64,000 nucleotides of DNA from JAEXOD01 sp964652025 (GTDB lineage: Bacteria; Bacteroidota; Ignavibacteria; Ignavibacteriales; Melioribacteraceae), in NCBI GenBank assembly GCA_964652025.1, contig CAZYZX010000001.1:186001-250000 (forward strand), given 5' to 3'. Position 1 is the first letter of the stretch. Every line of letters starts with the position of its first letter. Below are positions 18,882-27,635 of this stretch, piece after piece. The position numbers and the translations under genes were made by a program. The notes under the pieces were generated by a model that worked only from the letters and a program-made list of their open reading frames with translations, was not told the origin of the DNA and made no database searches.

Positions 18882-19892
18882 ATGAATATTTATATAAAAG
18901 CCATAGTTATTGTTTTGTTTGGGTTAGCACAACTAAATGCCCAAAGCTTAACAAAATCTGGAACAACTGCAGCACAGTTTTTAAAGATTGGAGTTGGACC
19001 CAGAGCAATTGGAATGGCGGGAGCTTTTGTTGCAACTGTAGATGATATAAGCGCAACTTATTGGAACCCGGCAGGATTAACAAATATAACATCTAACGAA
19101 GCTTTTTTTGACCATACTAATTGGATTTTAGATATTAAACACGATTATGCTGCAGCAGCAAGTTATTTAGATGGCTTTGGAACAATTGGCGCTTTTGTTT
19201 CTGTGTTATCTATGCAAGAAATGGAAGTAAGAACAATAGCTAAACCAGAAGGTACAGGAGAATTATTTGATGCGGGCGGACTTTGTATTGGTTTAAGCTA
19301 TGCTAAAAATTTAACGGATGCATTTTCTATTGGATTTAATGCCAAATATATAAGAGAATACATTTGGCATGAATCTGCCACAGGTTTTGCTTTTGATATA
19401 GGTACTTTATATAAAATACCAATCTTAAACGAATTTAGAATTGGGGCAAGTATTTCTAATTTTGGTACTAAGATGAAACTTGATGGTAGAGATATTTTAA
19501 GAGTTTTGCAGGTAGGGGCTGGTGGTGCTAATTTGATTAGTACTAAAATTGAGCTTGATGAATTTGATTTACCATTGATGTTTAGAGTTGGTGTAGCAGC
19601 AGATTTATTAAAGCAAGATAACATGATGTTTACTTTAGCTGTTGATGCTGTTCATCCAAATGACCACTCTGAATATTTAAATATTGGTGGTGAATTTAAT
19701 TGGAGTGATATTGTATTTATACGTGGCGGTTATGCTTCGGTTTTTGAAAAAGATACAGAAAAAGGTCTTTCTTTAGGAATGGGGCTTAAATACGATATTC
19801 TTGGTGCAGTTAAATTAAAAGTTGACTATGCATACCAAAACTTTAACCGGTTAAAAGATATTAATTATTTTTCAATAGGGGTTATCTTTTAG
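18882..19892 (+). CDS. PorV/PorQ-family outer-membrane protein
   Basis: A beta-barrel protein of the PorV/PorQ (UPF0164) family: after the signal peptide come AAQFLKIGVGPRAIGMAGAF and TYWNPAGL, the hallmark of the family, then barrel strands to a C-terminal aromatic end (YFSIGVIF). In T9SS bacteria PorV carries cargo to the sortase and anchoring step. ATG 18882 is chosen because AGGAG lies 6 bases upstream and it gives a standard signal peptide (MNIYIKAIVIVLFG). An in-frame GTG at 18843 and ATG at 18849, also behind a GGAGAGG, would add 11-13 charged residues. It is the third gene of the TonB receptor cluster and ends at a strong terminator. Confidence 0.85.
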   Translation: MNIYIKAIVIVLFGLAQLNAQSLTKSGTTAAQFLKIGVGPRAIGMAGAFVATVDDISATYWNPAGLTNITSNEAFFDHTNWILDIKHDYAAAASYLDGFGTIGAFVSVLSMQEMEVRTIAKPEGTGELFDAGGLCIGLSYAKNLTDAFSIGFNAKYIREYIWHESATGFAFDIGTLYKIPILNEFRIGASISNFGTKMKLDGRDILRVLQVGAGGANLISTKIELDEFDLPLMFRVGVAADLLKQDNMMFTLAVDAVHPNDHSEYLNIGGEFNWSDIVFIRGGYASVFEKDTEKGLSLGMGLKYDILGAVKLKVDYAYQNFNRLKDINYFSIGVIF

Positions 19893-19912
19893 ATTTATAT
19901 AATCATTTCTTG

Positions 19913-19950
19913 AAAAGCCGTATCAAAATTAGATACGGCTTTTTTATTTT
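19913..19950 (+). terminator. Rho-independent terminator of the TonB-receptor operon
   Basis: 12-bp stem AAAAGCCGTATC / GATACGGCTTTT (19913-19924 with 19932-19943) with a 7-base loop, running into a T tract (TTTTTTATTTT). It lies 21 bases after the PorV-like stop. Confidence 0.92.
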
Positions 19951-20047
19951 AAAATAATTGTAACCTTAAATTATTATTTACGTCTTAATTAATAGTGTAA
20001 ATTAATTTACGCTTAAAAATCAAAATCTAAAACTAAATGGAATTATT

Positions 20048-21187
20048 ATGAAAGCAAAATATTTAACACTAATTTTTATGTTAGCTATATTATTTGTTAG
20101 CTGTGACAAATCTAATCCTGTGCAATCTAAAATAATGCAAACTGATAATAAATTAATTTCTGAATATGATAAGCTTGTTGATAATACTTTTAAAGAGTAT
20201 AGTAAAATGAACTACAATTCTGGTTTTAGTATAGCAATTATTGATTCAGATAAAATTTACAAGTATAATTATGGAGAAACATCCTTAGGTAATGGGAACT
20301 TACCAAATGAATATACTTTATATGAAATTGGAAGTATAACTAAAGTATTTTCTGCAATTACATTGTATCAATTCTTAAGCCAGCAAAATATAGATATTAA
20401 TAGTGCAATAAAATATTATTTACCAAAAAAATTAGAAAATAAATTAAATAAAAATGGTAAAGAAATAACATTTAAACATCTATTAAATCATACTTCAGGT
20501 TTAGAAAGAATTTCTTCTGATATACCAAATAATCAAAATCCATATAGTGGCTATGATAGTACAAAAATTTATGACTATTTATATACCCATGATTTGGTGT
20601 ATGAACCCGGTAAATTTCCTTTAAATGAAAAGGAAATTGGAGCACAATATAGTAACTTAGCATATGCTTTAGTGGGGCTTATTTTAGAAAGAAATTTACA
20701 TAAAAGTTTAAATGAAATATATAATCAATATATTTTTCAAAAAATTGCAATGAATAATACAACATTAGAATTAATAAACAATGGAAATTTATGTAGTCCA
20801 CATAACCCCTTTGGTAAAACTGAATATTGGAATATGAGTGGGTTTGCTGCAGCAGGTGGATTAAAGAGTAATCTTAATGATTTAATAAATTTTTTGCAAA
20901 CATGCATTTACGGAAGTGGAAATATATATTTAGACAAAGCAATTAATGAATGTTCTAAACCTACAGTTTACTTAAATGGTTTTCCAGTTTTTGGACTTGG
21001 ATTTGAAATGTATACAAATCCAAGTAATAAAACAATAATTGTTAAAGATGGAGGAACGGGAGGATTTACGTGTTTTATTGCTTACAATAAAGAATTAAAA
21101 AAAGCAGCGGTGGCACTATTTAACAATAATAATGATAGTAATCAAACAAAATATATTGTAAATTTATTCCAAAGTATATTTAAATAA
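20048..21187 (+). CDS. Lipoprotein serine hydrolase, beta-lactamase family
   Basis: A 379-aa protein of the class C beta-lactamase/PBP-like PF00144 family. A lipoprotein signal peptide ends at C19 (FVSC). The catalytic motifs are intact: SxxK as S96-I-T-K99, YSN at 201-203, and GGTGGF near 336 in place of K/H-T-G. It is probably anchored in the envelope facing the periplasm or the surface. Likely activities are esterase, D-aminopeptidase or transpeptidase-like; resistance to beta-lactams is not implied. It differs from the serine hydrolase at 8351-10357 in having the normal YSN motif and no extra C-terminal domain. The 155-base upstream gap contains the previous terminator and presumably its promoter. 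Confidence 0.87.
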   Translation: MKAKYLTLIFMLAILFVSCDKSNPVQSKIMQTDNKLISEYDKLVDNTFKEYSKMNYNSGFSIAIIDSDKIYKYNYGETSLGNGNLPNEYTLYEIGSITKVFSAITLYQFLSQQNIDINSAIKYYLPKKLENKLNKNGKEITFKHLLNHTSGLERISSDIPNNQNPYSGYDSTKIYDYLYTHDLVYEPGKFPLNEKEIGAQYSNLAYALVGLILERNLHKSLNEIYNQYIFQKIAMNNTTLELINNGNLCSPHNPFGKTEYWNMSGFAAAGGLKSNLNDLINFLQTCIYGSGNIYLDKAINECSKPTVYLNGFPVFGLGFEMYTNPSNKTIIVKDGGTGGFTCFIAYNKELKKAAVALFNNNNDSNQTKYIVNLFQSIFK

Positions 21188-21243
21188 TTTTAAAAAATTA
21201 CATTTTATTTTGTTATATTAAGTTTCAAAAAAAATGGAATAAA

Positions 21244-24234
21244 ATGAATAAAATGCAAAAAATATTGTTGATAGTGTTGCTTGTATCAAGTTATATATAT
21301 GCAGCACCAATTAAAAACATGCCTATTCAACTTAATCAACCAGATGGTAGCAAAGTAGATTGTTTTATATCTGGTGATGAGTTTTTTAATTATATTCACG
21401 ATAAAGATGGATTTTTAATTGTATTAAATCCTAATACAAAGTATTATTGTTATGCTTATCAAGAAAAAGATAAATTTTTACCTACGGATTTTATTGTTGG
21501 AAAAGATTTACCAGTAGAAGGGAAAGTTACAAATAAAATAAATTATGAATATTTGGATATTAGTGGGATTAGAACTAATTTTAATAAAGAAAATACTTTA
21601 GTAAATATAAACGCCCCTACTACTGGTTTAATTGAAAATATTGTAGTATTTATACGTTTTGCAGGAGAGCCAGAATTTAGCGAACCATTATCATATTATG
21701 ATAATATGTTCAATAATGCTACACCCAATGTAAACTCTATGTATAATTACTTTAAAGAAATTTCCTATAATACTTTAACAATACATACAAATTTTTTCCC
21801 TGTGTCATCGGGAAATAACATTGTATCTTATCAAGATTCACATCCAAGAGAATATTATCAGCCATATACAGGTCCGGGTAGTATAGGTTATGTAGATGAT
21901 AATGATAGAACGATAAGAGAGCATACATTATTAAAAAATGCAATAAATTTTATATCTTCATCAGTACCACCAACATTAAAAGTTGATGGAGATAACGATG
22001 GGCAAGTTGATAATGTATGTTTTATAGTTTATGGTAATCCAACAGGCTGGTCATCATTACTTTGGCCACACATGTGGTCTTTATATACTCAAACTGCGTA
22101 TATAAATGGAAAACGCGTTGGTACATTTAATTTTCAGTTGCAAACAAGTTTAGCTTCATCGGGTGTAGGAGTATTGTGTCATGAAATGTTTCACTCGTTG
22201 GGTGCACCAGATTTGTATCACTATACAGAAAATGGTATTTCACCTGTAGGCACATGGGATATTATGGAAAATGATTTAAATCCACCGCAGCATCCTGGTG
22301 CGCACATGAAATTTAAATATGGTAAATGGATTCCATCCATACCAATTATTTCAGTTGATGGAACATATTCGATAAATCCATTAACCTCTGCAGAAAACAA
22401 TTCTTATAGAATAAACTCACCAAAATCATCTAATGAATATTTTGTTGTTGAATATAGAAAGCGACATACTGTTTTTGAAAATTCACTTTCGGGCGAAGGT
22501 TTGTTAGTTTATAGAATTGATAGAAGGTATAATGGAAATGCAAGTGGACCGCCGGATGAAGTGTATCTTTATAGACCTTTCGGTTCACCAAGTGCTAATG
22601 GTGTTGTTAGCAATGCTAATATGGGAGCACACGTTGGAAGAACATACATTAATAGTGGCAGTAATCCAATGGCATTTTTGGCTAATGGAAGTGCAGGCGG
22701 CTTAAATATTTATGATATTGGATTTGCAGGAGATAAAATTACTTTTAAAGTAAAAATAGAAAATTCGATATCAACTTTATATCCTAATGGTGGTGAAAGT
22801 TTCAAGCCAAATCAACAGGTTACTATTAATTGGGAAAATTTTGGTTCTACAACAAATTTTGACTTATATTTTTCATCCGATAATGGCTCTACTTGGGATT
22901 TAATTGCAAGCAATTTAGCGTCTACTGTAAAAACTTACAATTTTACAATGCCAGATGTCGTGTCCTTTGAGTGCAAGATAAAGGTTGTTAGCAATACAGA
23001 CCCAACTAAATTTGATGAAAGCGATAATACTTTTTCAATTTCTCCCGAAGGTGCTTATAATCTTTCGTTATTAAGTAATTATAAAGTTGCTGGTTTCACA
23101 AATTCTTTAGAAATAAATGGTAATATTGCATTTTTAAGTAGTAAAACTGCTGGTGTGCACGCTTTAGACATTTCAAATCCAAATAATCCTATTTTTCTAA
23201 GTACATTTAATTCTGATGGAAGTGCATTAAATGTTAAAATTATAGATACGTTAGCATATTTAGCTGATATGACAGGTGGAATAAATATTTTAAGTGTTAA
23301 TAATCCTACTAATATGCGATTAATTTCTAAAATTACCGTACCTGGCCAAAGCCTTTGGCTTGATATTTATAACAATACACTATATTTAGCTAATGGAAAT
23401 TATGGTATTAGAATTTTTGATATTTCAAATAAATTAAATCCAGTTGAAAAAGGGTTAATAGCAACAACAAGTAGTTGTGTTTTTGTTAAAGTGATAGATA
23501 ATATTTTGTATGTTGCAGAAAACACAAATGGTATTTCGATTTATGATATTACAAATAGTTTTAATCCTACAAAAATTGGAGCTTATGATACATCTGGTAA
23601 TGCCTTAAAAATTGCTAAAAAGGGTAATTTTATTTATGTAGCTGATAAAGCAACCGGATTATTAGTTTTGAATGCAGAAAATTTGCAAAATATTTCAATT
23701 GTTACATTAATTAGTAATATTGGAAACGTTAATGGTATTTTTATAAATGAAAATTATTTGTTTTTAACTTCGGAAAGTAATGGTGTAAAAGTATATGATA
23801 TAAGTTTACCAAATCAACCAAAGTTAAAAGGGTATTATTATGTAAGTTTATTTGCGGTAGATATTTTTGCTAGAGATAATTTAGTTTATCTTGCAGATCA
23901 ATCAAAAGGATTAATAATATTTAATAATGAAATAATTTCTTCAATAGAAGATGAAACAAGCTTAATTGCTCAAGATTTCAAACTTTATCAAAACTATCCT
24001 AATCCATTTAATCCAACAACAACATTTATTTTTTCAATTCCTACCGCTGGGGATGTTTCTATAAAAGTGTATAATATATTGGGTGAAACTATAAAAGCGT
24101 TAGAATTAAATGGTCTTAATGCAGGAGTAAATAAGGTGGAATTTAATGCTAAGGGACTTTCTAGTGGTGTATATTTTTATAGTGTAGAATACAATAAAGC
24201 TATACTAACAAATAAAATGTTATTATTAAAATAA
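21244..24234 (+). CDS. Secreted M6-family metalloprotease with LVIVD repeats and T9SS tail
   Basis: A secreted zinc protease of 996 aa. Signal peptide (1-20), propeptide-like region to about 125, and an M6 (immune-inhibitor-A-like) catalytic domain with H313-E-M-F-H317-S-L-G-A-P-D323, the HExxHxxGxxD zinc site. A stretch GDNDGQVDNV (249-258) could bind calcium. An Ig-like domain (about 510-600, YPNGGESF, INWENFG) is followed by about six LVIVD-type repeats (610-895; units such as GVHALDISNPNNP, GIRIFDISNKLNP and GVKVYDISLPNQP) forming a likely beta-propeller, then a T9SS type-A domain (YQNYPNPFNPTTTF, ending KMLLLK). It probably degrades external protein. It ends in a convergent hairpin shared with the minus-strand operon. 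Confidence 0.9.
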   Translation: MNKMQKILLIVLLVSSYIYAAPIKNMPIQLNQPDGSKVDCFISGDEFFNYIHDKDGFLIVLNPNTKYYCYAYQEKDKFLPTDFIVGKDLPVEGKVTNKINYEYLDISGIRTNFNKENTLVNINAPTTGLIENIVVFIRFAGEPEFSEPLSYYDNMFNNATPNVNSMYNYFKEISYNTLTIHTNFFPVSSGNNIVSYQDSHPREYYQPYTGPGSIGYVDDNDRTIREHTLLKNAINFISSSVPPTLKVDGDNDGQVDNVCFIVYGNPTGWSSLLWPHMWSLYTQTAYINGKRVGTFNFQLQTSLASSGVGVLCHEMFHSLGAPDLYHYTENGISPVGTWDIMENDLNPPQHPGAHMKFKYGKWIPSIPIISVDGTYSINPLTSAENNSYRINSPKSSNEYFVVEYRKRHTVFENSLSGEGLLVYRIDRRYNGNASGPPDEVYLYRPFGSPSANGVVSNANMGAHVGRTYINSGSNPMAFLANGSAGGLNIYDIGFAGDKITFKVKIENSISTLYPNGGESFKPNQQVTINWENFGSTTNFDLYFSSDNGSTWDLIASNLASTVKTYNFTMPDVVSFECKIKVVSNTDPTKFDESDNTFSISPEGAYNLSLLSNYKVAGFTNSLEINGNIAFLSSKTAGVHALDISNPNNPIFLSTFNSDGSALNVKIIDTLAYLADMTGGINILSVNNPTNMRLISKITVPGQSLWLDIYNNTLYLANGNYGIRIFDISNKLNPVEKGLIATTSSCVFVKVIDNILYVAENTNGISIYDITNSFNPTKIGAYDTSGNALKIAKKGNFIYVADKATGLLVLNAENLQNISIVTLISNIGNVNGIFINENYLFLTSESNGVKVYDISLPNQPKLKGYYYVSLFAVDIFARDNLVYLADQSKGLIIFNNEIISSIEDETSLIAQDFKLYQNYPNPFNPTTTFIFSIPTAGDVSIKVYNILGETIKALELNGLNAGVNKVEFNAKGLSSGVYFYSVEYNKAILTNKMLLLK

Positions 24235-24235
24235 A

Positions 24236-24257
24236 AGCTCGATTTAATTATCGAGCT
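24236..24257. terminator. Bidirectional hairpin between convergent genes
   Basis: Perfect 8-bp stem AGCTCGAT / ATCGAGCT around a TTAATT loop. It begins 2 bases after the M6 protease stop and contains the stop codon and last codons of the minus-strand receiver-like gene. A-rich sequence on the left and CTTTAAA on the right could serve both strands. Confidence 0.65.
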
Positions 24258-25149
24258 CTTTAAATTCCAAGATAAAATTGTTATTATCTTCAGTACAAAA
24301 TTTTAATAGCAAGTTATTGTTATTAAATGAATTAAAGTTATTGTAAAATTCATATTTAGTTTGTATTTTTTGCAAGTTGGGAAAAACATTTTTTAGTAAC
24401 AATAATATTCTATTAAATAAAGTTTGTGTAAACTCGTCACATAATTTTAGTATATCATAATTCCAAACATCAACTTTTACGTTTTTTAATTTAGAAAAAA
24501 GAAATAAAATATCATCATAGGTAGAAACTAAAGAAGATTCATAGATTTTGTTATTAGAGCTTTTATATAAAGCTTTATAAACTACAGCATTTTCAAAGTT
24601 ATCATAATTAGAACTTCTAAATTTAATTTCACTTTTAATTTTCGTTCTAAATTCTTGTCTTAAAATATCTTTTATTAATAAAAGATATTTTTGTTTAATA
24701 GTTTCAATTTCTGGCGAAGTATAAGTTTCTTCATCAACAGATTTATTCCAATAATCAGCATCTAATTGTTTGTTGATACTTATTTTATCAAAAATTGATT
24801 TTAATTGTTCATTAATTTTATCAAAATCATATGGTTTAAAGATTATATCAGTTATTCCAAATTTTAAAGCTTCTAAAATTAGATCTTTTTGAAAATGTGA
24901 AGAGAGCAATATTATATGACAATTTTTTGTATCATCATTATTACGCAATTTCTCTAAAAATTTTAAAGTTGTATTGGAATTACTCGGAATATTTAAAAAA
25001 AAGACATTATAGTTTCTAGTATTTAATCTACCCGCACTTAAGGAAAAATAATCTATTGCGGTTGCTTTGTAGTTAAAATTATATTCAATTAATTTAGCAA
25101 GTTTAATACTTATTCTAATAGGTATATCAATTACTGCTATGTTAAACAT
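24244..25149 (-). CDS. Degenerate response-regulator-like protein (pseudo-receiver)
   Basis: A 301-aa cytoplasmic protein. Residues 1-120 follow the receiver (REC) fold: AVIDIP for the first strand, FFLNIP where the phospho-accepting Asp should be (N53 instead), ILLSS with the conserved Ser (S83/S84) and FKPYD with the conserved Lys (K105). The acidic pair near the N-terminus is reduced to one Asp (D8). It should therefore not be phosphorylated in the normal way. Residues about 140-301 are Lys/Asn-rich with no recognised output domain. It is the last gene of the nine-gene minus-strand operon, 1 base after the aldo/keto reductase. It may sense or scaffold; its function is unknown. Confidence 0.6.
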   Translation of the reverse strand: MFNIAVIDIPIRISIKLAKLIEYNFNYKATAIDYFSLSAGRLNTRNYNVFFLNIPSNSNTTLKFLEKLRNNDDTKNCHIILLSSHFQKDLILEALKFGITDIIFKPYDFDKINEQLKSIFDKISINKQLDADYWNKSVDEETYTSPEIETIKQKYLLLIKDILRQEFRTKIKSEIKFRSSNYDNFENAVVYKALYKSSNNKIYESSLVSTYDDILFLFSKLKNVKVDVWNYDILKLCDEFTQTLFNRILLLLKNVFPNLQKIQTKYEFYNNFNSFNNNNLLLKFCTEDNNNFILEFKELDN

Positions 25150-25150
25150 T

Positions 25151-26143
25151 TTACCCCAATTTTTCCATTAGTGCAACAATTTCTTCAAATTTTTCTGGAT
25201 ATAACTGATAAATAAACGTTAAATCCTCTTGTAAAAGTTTAACAATATTTGAAGAATTATCAATTGCTTGACTAACAGTTTTAATGCCAGGGATAACAGT
25301 ACTGATTCCTTCAGTGGAAGTAATAAAACTTAAGCTAAGTCCTGTTTTTGTGGTATTATATTTATCTAGTAAATGCCAAATTTGTTCTAAATAGCTTAAA
25401 GATTTTTCAATAATTTCTTTATTTAATCTAAAAGAACGGTGGTCATTTTTATCAAAAGTTGTATTAGAATTAAATTTGCCAGTTAATAAGCCAAATTGTA
25501 AAGGCATTCGTGCAATAATACCATAACCCAAATTTTTAGCTTTTTCAATTAAAGGAAGTGCACGTTGATTAATTATATTAAATACAACTTGAAAAGAATG
25601 ACCTAAATTGTTAGAAATCATAAAGTCTGCTTCTGGAAATGGATTAAAGGTGTTTAAGGAAATACCCCAATATCTAATTTTACCAGCTTTTTGTAAATCT
25701 TCCATCGCTGCAATGCACTCGCCATTTTGTAAATGTTGAATTTTGGCAGAGTGTAGTTGATATAGGTCAATATAATCTCTTTTTAATCTCTTTAAACTTT
25801 GTTCGCAGGCATTAATAATATGCTTATATGAATAGTCTAAAAAAATGTTGTTATTTTGGTCTAACCTATGTCCAACTTTAGTAGCAATTATAATATTTTT
25901 GTTGTAAGGGAAGACAGTGCCAATTAGCTCTTCGCTGTGACCTAATCCGTAAAAATCAGCTGTATCATAAAAATTAATACCTAATTCGTAGGATTTTAGT
26001 AAAGCTTTTTTTGATTCTTCATCATCAACAACACCCCACCCAATTGGTATATTTCCAGCCATAGCTGGTCCACCAATACCCCAAGCACCAAAACCGATTT
26101 TACTAACAATTAAATCAGTTTTGCCAAATTTTTCGTATTCCAT
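25151..26143 (-). CDS. Aldo/keto reductase
   Basis: An NADPH-dependent TIM-barrel oxidoreductase of 330 aa. The catalytic tetrad is visible: D60 and Y65 in YDTADFYG, K89 in IATKVGH, H131 in YQLHS. The cofactor-binding C-terminal segment TVIPGIKTVSQ is present. These enzymes reduce aldehydes and ketones; the physiological substrate is not predictable. It sits 1 base from both neighbours in the minus-strand operon, downstream of the barrel and TPR genes, which suggests it acts on a product or precursor of that pathway. The last 40 residues match the usual AKR end (LLQEDLTFI), so the gene is complete. Confidence 0.92.
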   Translation of the reverse strand: MEYEKFGKTDLIVSKIGFGAWGIGGPAMAGNIPIGWGVVDDEESKKALLKSYELGINFYDTADFYGLGHSEELIGTVFPYNKNIIIATKVGHRLDQNNNIFLDYSYKHIINACEQSLKRLKRDYIDLYQLHSAKIQHLQNGECIAAMEDLQKAGKIRYWGISLNTFNPFPEADFMISNNLGHSFQVVFNIINQRALPLIEKAKNLGYGIIARMPLQFGLLTGKFNSNTTFDKNDHRSFRLNKEIIEKSLSYLEQIWHLLDKYNTTKTGLSLSFITSTEGISTVIPGIKTVSQAIDNSSNIVKLLQEDLTFIYQLYPEKFEEIVALMEKLG

Positions 26144-26144
26144 T

Positions 26145-27011
26145 TTACAATTCCCAAATATTATATTTTAATCCTAAAGAATAATAAATAATTTTGGAAT
26201 GGTCAAGTGAAAGATAATTAAATGCAAAAATTGTTCTTAAATTTGGCAAAAGTTCATAGTCAATTTTAGAATATAATGATAGATTTTGAGTATCATCTTG
26301 ATTATAAAAAGTAAGTAAATCGTTATTAAAATAATATGCTCGTTTACCCAATATAGCTTCTAATCTTAAGTAAAACTTAGTAGAAGGGTAATAATTAAAA
26401 GCAATTATGCTGCTAAGTAATTTTCTATCATCACCAGATTGCTCACCAGTTAATAAATCTTCATAAATTGGTGTACTAGAAGTTAAAGATGTAAAAAGTA
26501 ATTTATAGGATAAATCGTATTGTGGACTGAGTAAATAAATTAAATTAACACTTGGCTGGTGTGCTACAACTGATTTATTACCAGTTAAATTTATATAGCT
26601 ATAGTTAGCACCAACATAAAAGTTTTCTAGAAAATAAGAAAAACCTAAGCTGTAAACTTTAGTTTTATCTGTATAATTAAAAGTATAAGGTTTATAGGAA
26701 TATTCCCCAGTTTGAAGTCCGATATTAGCCTTTAAATATAATGGGAATAATGATTTTATATAACCAATAACTAAGAAATTTTGATTATAATCGAATTCTT
26801 TTTTTTGTGTAAGTTTTGTATTATCAAAACCAATAGTTAAATAGTCAAAATAGTTAATTCCTATTGTAGAGTAAGCAGCAATGCCAGTAGAGGACTTACT
26901 TTTGTTGTAAGTCCCTTGTGTATAAAATAATGATGGGTGCAAGGAATAATTAGTTTGACCAAGTAACATCATTGGGAAAAAGAAAACCAAAAAATATTTT
27001 TTTATCTGCAT
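26145..27011 (-). CDS. Predicted outer-membrane beta-barrel protein
   Basis: A 288-aa protein with a signal peptide (1-18, ending LLGQ) and a series of alternating aromatic/polar strands with Tyr and Phe girdles (ANIGLQTGEYSY, FYVGANYSYINL, FYLRLEAILG, YYSLGLKYNIWEL) ending in an aromatic-rich last strand. This is typical of a small barrel of 12-14 strands. I recognise no specific family; the pairing of TPR plus barrel recalls YaiO-like proteins but is not diagnostic. Its start overlaps the end of the TPR lipoprotein gene by 10 bases, so the two are translationally coupled and may form a periplasm-to-outer-membrane unit. Confidence 0.65.
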   Translation of the reverse strand: MQIKKYFLVFFFPMMLLGQTNYSLHPSLFYTQGTYNKSKSSTGIAAYSTIGINYFDYLTIGFDNTKLTQKKEFDYNQNFLVIGYIKSLFPLYLKANIGLQTGEYSYKPYTFNYTDKTKVYSLGFSYFLENFYVGANYSYINLTGNKSVVAHQPSVNLIYLLSPQYDLSYKLLFTSLTSSTPIYEDLLTGEQSGDDRKLLSSIIAFNYYPSTKFYLRLEAILGKRAYYFNNDLLTFYNQDDTQNLSLYSKIDYELLPNLRTIFAFNYLSLDHSKIIYYSLGLKYNIWEL

Positions 27012-27634
27012 GCTTCTAAACCTTCTTTTGCACTTGCATCGTTTGGATTGTTAATTAAAGCGTTAACAAAAAATTCTTTAGCTTTGGATTTGCTATTTAG
27101 TTTATATAAAGTCCAACCGTAATATAGATTTATATAATAATCTGATGAATAGAGTGGGTAAATTTTATCTAAAAAAAGCTTTGCACTTTGATAATTAGCT
27201 TTGTAATAGTAGATAATAGCTAATTTTAAGTTCGCTGTATAATTATTGTTATCAATATCTAAAACTTTTTTATAAGTGGTTATTATTTCATCAGTTTTGG
27301 ATAAAGCATCTAAAGGATAAGTTAAACCTAATAAAGCTTCTACGCTTTTATTATTACTTAAGGCAAATGCTTGATTGTAGTATTTAATAGATTCTTGATA
27401 ATTTTTATTATTATAATATAACCATCCCAATCTTAAATTTGTAAAGTAATCATTAGCTAAGTCGTTTTTAACTTTTTCCATTTCAGATAATGCTAGATCA
27501 TATTTTCTATCTTTTTCGTAATTTAATGATTTTGTAAATGCGGATAATTTATCAGTTTGTTTATCTTTGCAATTTGAGCTAAAAATAGTAATAAGTGATA
27601 ATAATACCATTAAAATAAATCTGTTATTAAACAT
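27002..27634 (-). CDS. TPR-repeat lipoprotein
   Basis: A 210-aa lipoprotein. The signal peptide ends at C22 (FSSNC), followed by about four tetratricopeptide repeats from residue 35 to the end (for example LGWLYYNNKNYQESIKYYNQA and AIIYYYKANYQSAKLFLDK). It is probably tethered to a periplasmic face of the envelope and mediates protein-protein contact. It lies 1 base downstream of the urea-transporter/M23 gene and overlaps the barrel gene, so it is likely a scaffold in the same complex. No enzymatic motif is seen. Confidence 0.8.
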   Translation of the reverse strand: MFNNRFILMVLLSLITIFSSNCKDKQTDKLSAFTKSLNYEKDRKYDLALSEMEKVKNDLANDYFTNLRLGWLYYNNKNYQESIKYYNQAFALSNNKSVEALLGLTYPLDALSKTDEIITTYKKVLDIDNNNYTANLKLAIIYYYKANYQSAKLFLDKIYPLYSSDYYINLYYGWTLYKLNSKSKAKEFFVNALINNPNDASAKEGLEACR

Positions 27635-27635
27635 A

